Source: Streptomyces hainanensis
GTDB lineage: Bacteria; Actinomycetota; Actinomycetes; Streptomycetales; Streptomycetaceae
Reading direction: 5' to 3'
DNA length: 38,787 bases
Assembly: GCF_004348415.1 (NCBI RefSeq)
Contig: NZ_SMKI01000007.1
Coordinates: 1-38,787, forward strand
This document shows positions 26,751-37,000 of the stretch, piece after piece. Position 1 is the stretch's first letter; each line of letters starts with the position of its first letter. A program made the translations under genes and the position numbers. Under the pieces are notes generated by a model. It was not told the origin of the DNA. It did not search any database and saw only the letters and a list, made by a program, of their open reading frames with translations.

Positions 26751-28235
26751 GCCCTGGAACACGAGCGCAAGTACGAGTTCGCCGGCCCGCTGCCGGAGCT
26801 GGCAGGTGCGGGACCCGTCGCCACCGAGCACCGGTCGCCCGTCCGCCGCCTGAGCGCCCGCTACTACGACACCGAGGACGGGCGCCTCGCCGCCGCCGGC
26901 ATCACGCTGCGCCGGCGCACCGGCGGGCAGGACGCCGGCTGGCACCTGAAGCTCCCGGTGCACCACGCGCTCGGCGACACCGTCCGCGAGGAGATCCAGG
27001 CCCCGCTCGACCCCGAGGCCCCGAACGAGGCCCCGCCGGCCGAGCTGACCGCGCTGGTCCGCTCCCGGGTGCGCCGCGCCGCGCTGGTGCCCGTCGTCGA
27101 CCTCGACACCGAACGCGCCCCCACCCACCTGGTCGGCGTCGGCGGCGCCCCGCTCGCCGAGGCCGTGCTGGACCGCGTCACCGCCCGCCGCGCCGGGCGC
27201 ACCGCCGAGTGGACCGAGCTGGAGGTGGAGCTCGCCGAGGACGCCGACCCGACCGTGCTGGACGCCGTCGAGGAGCGCGTCACCGCCGCCGGCGCGCGCC
27301 GCTCGAAGGCGCCGTCCAAGCTCGCCCGCGCCCTCGCCGAGACCGGGGGCGCCCCCACGCCGCCGGCTCCGCCGCGCCGCCCCGCCGACTCGGCCGCGGC
27401 CCACGTCCTCGCGTACGCCCGCCGCCAGGTCGAGGCGATCGTCACGCTCGACCCCGCCGTCCGCCGCCAGCTGCCCGACGCCGTCCACCGGATGCGGGTC
27501 GCCAGCCGCCGGCTCCGCAGCCTGCTGCGCAGTGCCCGCGCCGTCCTCGACCGGGGCGCCACCGCCCACCTGGAGGCCGAGCTGCGGCACCTGGCGGGCG
27601 AGCTCGGCCTCGACCGCGACCGGGAGGTGCTGACCGAGCGGCTCACCGCCCTGCTCGACGAACTGCCGGACGAGCTCCGCGTCGGCCCGGTCGCCCAGCG
27701 GCTGGCCGCCTGGGACCACGAGCGCCGCACCGACACCTCGGCCCTCCTCACCCGGCTTCTCGACTCGCCGCGCCACCTCGACCTCCTCGACGCCCTCGAC
27801 CGGCTGCTCGCCGACCCGCCGCTGCGCCCCAAGGCCGACCGGCCGGCCGACCAGGTGCTCGCCAAGGCCATGCACCGGGACCGCGACCGGCTCGCCGACC
27901 GGCTGCGGACCGCGTTCGACTCGCCGCCGGGGCCCGAGCGGGACGCCGCGCTGCACTCCGCCCGCAAGGCCGCCAAGCGCGCCCGCTACGCCGCCGAGGC
28001 CGCCACCCCGGCCGTGGGCAAGCCGGCCCGCCGGCAGGTCAAGCGGTGCAAGGCGCTCCAGCAGGCACTCGGCGACCACCAGGACAGCGTCGTCGCCCGC
28101 GGCGCGCTGCGCGAGCTGGCCGACATCGCCCAGCGGGAGGGCGAGCCCTCCTTCAGCTACGGGGTGCTCCACGAGCGCGAGGTCGCCCTCGCGGCCGACC
28201 GCGAGCGGCGGGCCGCGGAACTCCCGGTAGGCTGA
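26748..28235 (+). CDS. CYTH and CHAD domain protein
   Basis: A 495-residue two-domain protein. The N-terminal CYTH (triphosphate tunnel) domain, about residues 1-190, begins ALEHERKYEF with the ExExK signature (EHERK) and continues with the paired Arg/Lys strands of the tunnel (ARYYDTEDGRLAAAG, ITLRRRTGG, WHLKLPV). The C-terminal CHAD domain, about 210-485, is alpha-helical and rich in conserved His and Arg (VHRMRVASRRLRSLLR and ARKAAKRARYAAE). CHAD domains bind polyphosphate, and CYTH domains hydrolyse triphosphates, so a polyphosphate-linked role is likely but unproven. The start at 26748 rests on a leaderless -10 box; 26742 is the alternative. Confidence 0.88.
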   Translation: MALEHERKYEFAGPLPELAGAGPVATEHRSPVRRLSARYYDTEDGRLAAAGITLRRRTGGQDAGWHLKLPVHHALGDTVREEIQAPLDPEAPNEAPPAELTALVRSRVRRAALVPVVDLDTERAPTHLVGVGGAPLAEAVLDRVTARRAGRTAEWTELEVELAEDADPTVLDAVEERVTAAGARRSKAPSKLARALAETGGAPTPPAPPRRPADSAAAHVLAYARRQVEAIVTLDPAVRRQLPDAVHRMRVASRRLRSLLRSARAVLDRGATAHLEAELRHLAGELGLDRDREVLTERLTALLDELPDELRVGPVAQRLAAWDHERRTDTSALLTRLLDSPRHLDLLDALDRLLADPPLRPKADRPADQVLAKAMHRDRDRLADRLRTAFDSPPGPERDAALHSARKAAKRARYAAEAATPAVGKPARRQVKRCKALQQALGDHQDSVVARGALRELADIAQREGEPSFSYGVLHEREVALAADRERRAAELPVG

Positions 28236-28281
28236 ACGGCCTACCCCCGCCTGTCCGCCAGCGTCCCGAAAGCCGGAAGCC

Positions 28282-30228
<1,947 letters not shown>

Positions 30229-30305
30229 ACCTGGGGGCTGCGGTTGGTGAGTGTGATGGACGTCACGCCGCTGGTTCAGCGGCGCATCTGCTGATCGGGT
30301 GACGG

Positions 30306-30332
30306 TGGCGCCCCGCCTCGTAGGGGGCGCCA
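30306..30332. terminator. Hairpin downstream of the radical SAM gene
   Basis: TGGCGCCCC and GGGGCGCCA form a perfect 9-bp stem around a 9-base loop, 77 bases after the stop codon at 30228. No T-tract follows. It may end the core transcript or mark the edge of the accessory island. Confidence 0.55.
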
Positions 30333-30428
30333 TCGCGGCGTGGGGGAGCGAGTCGGATCAGTGCTCCCCGCTGCGGAATGTGCTCGGGACGTTCTTTGGT
30401 GCCTGCTTCTTGGATCGCCGTGGCTTGC

Positions 30429-30721
30429 ACCTCGAACCCACCAGGGTTGATGACGGACCCGGCGCGCTGCGCGACCTGGTCGCCGAACTCCGCGGTTGCG
30501 AACCCACCAGGGTTGATGACGGACACGCCGACCCGCCGCCCGAACTGCGGCAGGCACCGATGTTGCGAACCCACCAGGGTTGATGACGGACCTGCTGCTC
30601 GCCGGGCTGCGCCAGCGCTACGCCGCGTTGCGAACCCACCAGGGTTGATGACGGACCTGATCGAGCGGCTGGCCCAGGACATCCTGAGCGGGTTGCGAAC
30701 CCACCAGGGTTGATGACGGAC
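30429..30721 (-). CRISPR. Five-repeat CRISPR array without cas genes in view
   Basis: Four identical 30-base repeats lie at 30495-30524, 30562-30591, 30627-30656 and 30692-30721. A fifth, at 30429-30458, matches in its last 26 bases only. Spacers are 36, 37, 35 and 35 bases (30459-30494, 30525-30561, 30592-30626, 30657-30691) and unrelated to one another. The repeat contains the dyad AACCC-ACCA-GGGTT. The degenerate unit is at the left end and is worn at what would be the 3' end of a minus-strand repeat, so the leader is probably on the right and transcription minus; that repeat would begin GTCC and end GCAAC. The 30-base form differs from the 28-29-base type I-E repeats common in Streptomyces. 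Subtype cannot be fixed without cas genes. Confidence 0.93.
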
Positions 30722-31057
30722 GCGAGGGTAAGGCCGCAGCTGAGGCCTACACCACCGCACCTGTTGGCGCGCGGATGTGCAGCGGTTCGGCGGTAGTGCA
30801 TCAGTGCAGGTCAAAGCGATGGGCGGATTGCTCCGCAGGTCTCTGTCTTGTCGCCTGCCAGGCTACGCGGGCCGATCCGCGATATGCCCTTCAGCTTCCC
30901 AGGGTTGGGCAGTTGAGTCTGCTGGCCCTGTCGCTTCGACCGCCCGTAACGGGATGACCAGCAGGTCCGTCCGGTTCCGCCTTTCGGGTAACGATCCGGT
31001 CTCGCCGTAGGCGTGTTGTCGTGATCACTGCCGATTTGTCGGCGTGAAGGTGCGTTG
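30722..31057. other. 336-bp non-coding region: candidate CRISPR leader and Rhs promoter
   Basis: No gene is seen. The first 36 or so bases after the last repeat look like a further spacer or coding fragment. At 30809-30814 the minus strand carries TTGACC, a -35-like box about 90 bases before the array, but no good -10 follows. The direct repeat AGTGCA-TC-AGTGCA lies at 30795-30808. The right end must hold the Rhs promoter; the palindrome GTGATCAC is at 31021-31028, and GAAGG (31046-31050) is the Rhs ribosome site. GC content is below that of the flanking genes. Confidence 0.4.
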
Positions 31058-34000
31058 ATGGTGCGACAGGGGTCTCGTGTAAATCTGAAGAGATCATGGA
31101 ATCTCTTGGTCGTCATGTCGACGATTCGTGGGGGGACCGTGCTTCGCGCGCGCTTTCTGGTGCTGTCCGCTGCCCTGTTGATGGCGGTTCTGACCGCTCT
31201 TGACCCGGGCACGGCCGCGGCGGCCAGCCGTTGGGTCGCCGCGTCGGAGGTCGCCGTCGAGGCCGGTGAGGCGCCGGGGCAGGAGTGGGGCTCGGCGGAT
31301 GGCCTGTCCCACGAGGCCGATGCCGCCGACACGACCGCCGAGGGGGACGGCAGCGGAGGTGAGCCGGGCGAGGCGCCGGGGCAACTGCCGCTCGACGAAG
31401 GTCAGTCCACGAGCGACGACCTGGGGGACACGGCCCCGCCGCTGGAGTCCGGTGACCCGGAGGTCATCGAGTCGCTGCCGCCGGCCGAACTCACCGGATT
31501 CGACGAGGAGACCAGCGTCGAGGTGCCGGAGGAGCGGACCGAGGACTCCCGCACGTTCCGCAACACGGACGGCACCTTCACCACCCGCTACTACAACGAG
31601 CCGGTCAACTACCCCGACCTGGACGGCGCCTGGCAGACGATCGACACCTCCCTCGTCCGCGCCGCCGGCGGTGAGTCGTGGGAGACGACAGCCACCGAAG
31701 CCGGCGTCAGCTTCGGCGCCATGGCCACGGACGACCCGTTGATGACGCTCCGTCTGGATGAGGAGTACGCCGTCGGCTACGCCTTGGCCGAGGCGAGCGC
31801 CGTCCCCGGCGAGGTCGAGGGGCCGCTCGTCACCTACCGCGACGTCCGGCCCTCCTCCGACATCGAGTTCCTCGGCGGCAACGCCGAGATCAAGGAAACG
31901 ATCGTCCTCCGCGACGCCGACGCCCCCACAGAGTGGCGGTTCCCGCTCCATCTCGACGGCCTCACCGCCACACTCGACGAGCACGGCGGGATCGCCTTCG
32001 CCGACGCCGAGGGCACCGTCCGTGCTCACATGCCGCCCGGCTGGATGGAGGACGCCGCCGTCGACGAGCGCTCCGGCGACGGCGCGATAACCGGCGGCGT
32101 CAGCTACGAACTGGCCACCGAGAACGGCCGCCAGGTGCTCGTCGTCACCCTGGACGAGGAGTGGCTGAGCGACCCCGAGCGGGTCTACCCAGTCCGCGTC
32201 GACCCGTCCGTGACCCGTGTCGAGGCCAGCTCCTCCACCTATGTGCAGCGTCCGTACAACATCAACTTCTCCACGGACACGATCCTGAAGGCCGGCACCC
32301 CCGACGGCGGCGACTCCGCCGCCACCTCGTTCCTCCGCTTCTCCGGCGTGCAGTCGTCGCTGCGCAACGCCTGGGTACTCGACGCGCGCCTCGCCCTCTA
32401 CAACTCCTGGTCGTACTCCTGCAACGCCCGTCCGGTCACCATCCACCCCATCACGCAGAACTGGTCGGCTTCCACCCTGGCCCAGTACCCAGGGCCGAAC
32501 GTCGGCGCCGCACTGGCCACCGACCGGTTCGCGCACGGCTGGCGGCCCGCCGGCACGACCAACTGGGCCTGCGCGCCGGCCTGGGAGAGCATCGCGCTCG
32601 GCTCCGCCGGTCGGCAGCTCGTGGATGACTGGACCCACGGCCGCAAGATCAACTACGGCCTGGCCATCCGCGCTTCGACGACCGACTCCTACGGGTGGAA
32701 GCAGTTCGGCTCCACCCGCTACCCCAACGGCGCGCCGAGCCTGGACGTCACGTGGACGCAGTACGGCGCCACCTACCGCCTCGGCCAGCTCACCCAGCCG
32801 GTGACGGCCGTGGGCGAGGGCGTGCAGCGCGTCACCGTCACCAACCAGGGGCAGGAGACCTGGCCCGCCGGCGGCCGGTTCAAGCTGCGCTACAACCTCT
32901 ACGACGCCAACGGCAACGAGCTCACCGACTCCTCGCTGCGCCGCTACACCGAGATGCCACGAGCCGTCGCGCCCGGTGAGAGCGTCACGCTCGACGCCCG
33001 GATCGCGCCGCTGACCCCCGGCACGTACACCGTCGACTGGACGATGACGGACTACGGCGTCACCCGTTTCACGAGCCAGGGCATCCCCGGCGCCCGGGTC
33101 CGGCTGGCGGCCGTCAACATCCCGCCCGAGCTGACCGGCGCCGCTCCCGGCAGTGGCGCGGTCGTCGACACCCTCACCCCGACCCTCTGGGCCGAGGGCA
33201 CCGACCGCGACCACTACCCCAACGCCCGCCTCCAGTACTCCTTCGAGGTCTGCGAGGTCGACGGCGAGAACACCCGCAAGAACTGCCGCACCGGCAGCCG
33301 CAGCGTCAACCAGCAGTGGGCCGTCCCCAGCGGCTGGCTCTCCTGGGACAAGACCTACGCCTGGTACGCCTACACCTACGACGGGCAGGCCACCTCGCTG
33401 CGTCCCAACCCGTCGCTGTTCTCCACGCGGGTGCCGCAGCCTGCCGTCACCGGTCACCTCGGCGGTTCCGACGGCCGCGACTTCAACCCGGTCAGCGGCA
33501 ACTTCGCCGCAGCCGCGACCGACGCCGCCGTCTCCACCATCGGCCCGCCGCTGGCCGTCACCCGCACCTACAACTCCCTCGACCCCCGCGCCGACCTTGC
33601 CTTCGGCCCCGGCTGGACCACGCGTTGGGACATGCGGGCCTCCGTCGAAGCCGACGGCAACGTGGTGGTCACCCTGGCCGAGGGCAACCGTGTCCGCTTC
33701 GGCCGTAACGCGAATGGCAGCTACACGGGCCCGTCCGGCGGCAGCCTCACCCTCACCACCGCGACGGGCGGCGGCTGGGTGCTGCGCGACGCGACCGGCG
33801 CCACCCACACCTTCAACGCCGCAGGCCAGCTCACCAAGGTCGCCGACACCGCCGGCCGCGAGCAGCGCCTCACCCACACGTCCGGCCGCCTGGCGACCGC
33901 CACCGACGCGCTCTCCGGCCGCACCCTGACCTTCACCTGGCGGGATGACCGGGTGGAGACCGTCACCACCAACGCCGTGGCCCCCGGCGAGGCGGGCCTG

Positions 34001-37000
34001 ACCTGGCGCTACGGCTACACAAGCGGCCGGCTCACCAGTGTCTGCCCGCCCGGCACGACGGAGGAGTGCACTCGCTACAGCTACGAGGACGGCTCGCTCT
34101 ACCGCAGCGCCGTCCTGGACGCAGGCCCCGTCTCCTACTGGCGGCTTGACGAGGCGGAGGGCGCCACCGCCGCCAGCTCAGCCCCCTCCCGCACCGGCTT
34201 CAACGACGCCGAGTACCTCAACACCTCGGGCGGCGCCCCCGGCGCGCTGGCCGGCACCAGCGACACCGCCGCCTCGTTCGACGGCACCGACACCGTCGTC
34301 CGCCTCCCGCACGACACCCTGCGCACCACCACCTTCCTCTCCATCGAACTGTGGTTCCGCACCACAGGTCCCGGCGTGCTGGTCGGCTTCCAGAGCCAAC
34401 GCCTCGAGGACGGCCAACCCGAGTCCTGGACCCCGCCGCTGACCGTCGACGCCAACGGCAAGCTCTCCGGCTACCTGTTCACCGGCGACCGCGGCAACAT
34501 CACCCCGATCAAGAGCTCCGCCACGGTCACCGACGGCGCCTGGCACCACGCCGTCCTCACCGCCGAGGGCACCACCCAGACCCTCTACCTCGACGGCCGC
34601 GCCGTCGGTACCCTCAACGGCACCATCGACCACCTCGACATGGCCTACACCTACCTCGGCGCCGGCTACTCCTCCTCCGGCTTCGACGGCATCGCCGGCG
34701 GCGTCCGCCGCCTCAACGGCCAACTCGACGAGGTCGCCGTCTACCACCGCGCCCTGGACGCCGCCACCGTCGCCGAACACCACGCCCTGCGGCAGCCGGC
34801 GGCCCGCCTCACCGAGGCCACCCTCCCCTCCGGCCGCACACACGCCACCAACACCTACGACGACGCCACCGGACGCATCACCGAACACACCGACGCCGAC
34901 GGCGGCACCTGGCAGCTCTCGCAGCCGTCGTTCACCAACGGATCGAGCACCTACGCCGACACCGTCCGCTCCGGCGACCCCACCGGCTACTGGCGCCTCA
35001 CCGAACGCTCGGGCGCTGCCGCCGCCAGCGCGATCGGCGACGAGACCAACGGCGCCTACCTCGATGGCGTACGTCCCGGTGGGCCAGGACCCTTCGCCGA
35101 CGGCGACACCACCGCCCCCTACTTCACCGGACAGTCCGACAGCGCCGTCGAGGTCCCCACCGACGCGTGGGGCGACACCGCCGCCCAGACCGTCGAACTC
35201 TGGTTCCGCACCACCGAATCCGGCGTCCTGGTGTCCATGCAGAACCAGCCCCTCGGCACCACCCCCACCAGCTGGTGGCCCATGCTCCTGGTCGACCAGG
35301 ACGGCTATCTGCGCGGCCGTCTCCGTTACCCGGGCGACGCCACCACGCTGCGCTCACGGGCGCGCGTCGACGACGGCGAGTGGCACCACGTCGCCCTCAC
35401 CGGCACACAAGAGGCGCAGATTCTCTTTCTCGATGGCGATCGCCAAGCGGACAACAGACAGGGCACCAATACAGGACGGTTGCCGTACACCTTCATCGGC
35501 GGTGGATACTCCTCGCCGAGCTGGGACGGGCAGTCAGACGGGTACCGCAACTTCTCCGGCCAGATCGCCGAGGTCGCCTTCTACGACACGTTGTGGATCA
35601 CCCACGTCACCGACAGCGGCATCGGCTGGTCCAACCACGGTGACAGCAGGATCAGCACGGCCACCGCTCTGGTGTCCGGCACCGGCGATGACTACCGCGC
35701 TGCCGTGATGGGCGACGGAGCCGCTGCCTACTGGCAGTTCAACGAGAACGGTAGCGCCACCGCGTACGACGAGGGCGGACGCCATCACGCCACGCTGGAA
35801 GGCACGCTCTACCGCAGCCAGCTCGGCCTCTTCGGCGTCGGCGACGGCAGATCCATTTACGGCACGACCAACGGAGCGGTCCGGATGCCGGGCGATGTCC
35901 TTGCCGGTACCACTGACATCTCCGCCGAGATGTGGTTCAGCACGACCTCGACAAAAGGTGTGCTGATGGCCTTCCAGGACGCCCCGTTGGGCAGCACCCC
36001 CGCGCACTGGCAACCAGTACTGCTGATCGACGGTGACGGCCGCCTGCGCGGACAGTGGTGGATACCCGATGCCGGTGGTCCTTCCCCCATCACCTCCCCC
36101 ACGCCCGTGAACGACGGGGAGTGGCACCACGTCGTCCTCTCCGGATCCGGGAACACCCAGACCCTCTACCTGGACGGCGTGGCGATCGGCACCAAGACCG
36201 GCGCCTTCGCGGACACCAGCCGGCCGTACGCCTACCTCGGCGGCGGATACAGCAGCAGCCAGTGGATGGGGCAACCGGCAGGCACCTACAACCTGTTCGG
36301 TTACCTGGACGAGGTCGCGCTCTACCGGCAGGCCCTGACGGCCGACGACGTCGCCGCCCACTACACCGCCCGCGTGGAGCGCGCCAGTTCGGCGCTCGGC
36401 GCCACCGTCACCGTGACCAACCCACTCGGCGACACCACCGACGCGACCTACGACGCGCTCCGCGGCTACCGCGTCACCTCCGTCACCGACGCCGAGGACG
36501 GCACCACCACCTACGCCTACGACACCGGCGGCTTCCTGCACACCGTCACCAACCCCAACGGCGACGCCACCATCACCGGGCACGACGAGCGCGGCAACAC
36601 CGTCTCGACCACCACCTGCCGTGGCCCGCGGGACTGCCAGACGTCGTACGCCGACCACTACCTCAACGCGAACAACCCGCTGGACCCGCGCAACGACAAG
36701 CCCACCGCCACCGCCGACGCCCGCTCGACCGGACCGGCCGACGCCACCTACCGCACCACCACCAGCTACACCACCCTCGGCCTGCCGGAGACGACCCGCC
36801 TCCCCGACGGCCGCACCACCCGCCGCACCTACACCACCGGCACCGAACCGGCGGTCGGCGGCGGCACCACCCCGCCGGGTCTGCTGGCCACCGACGTCCA
36901 ACCCGATGGCGCCACCACCCGGTACGCCTACTTCGCCAGCGGTGACGTCGCCCGCACCACCCAACCCTCGGGCCTGGCCCTGGAGTACACCTACGACGGC

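Noticed and set aside
30299-30814. Short open frames across the CRISPR region on both strands
   Set aside because: They run through the repeats because the repeat has no stop in those frames; the 65-67-base period is not a constant multiple of three, and translations are only copies of the repeat in shifting frames.
31094-33877. Long minus-strand open frames opposite the Rhs gene, also at 35534-37783
   Set aside because: The plus-strand reading gives clear Rhs, LamG and YD motifs throughout; the antisense translations are Gly/Val/Arg-rich noise.
35398-35700. A possible frameshift in the irregular middle LamG unit
   Set aside because: The same frame stays open and meaningful before, through and after the stretch, so the divergence is substitution or recombination, not a frameshift.
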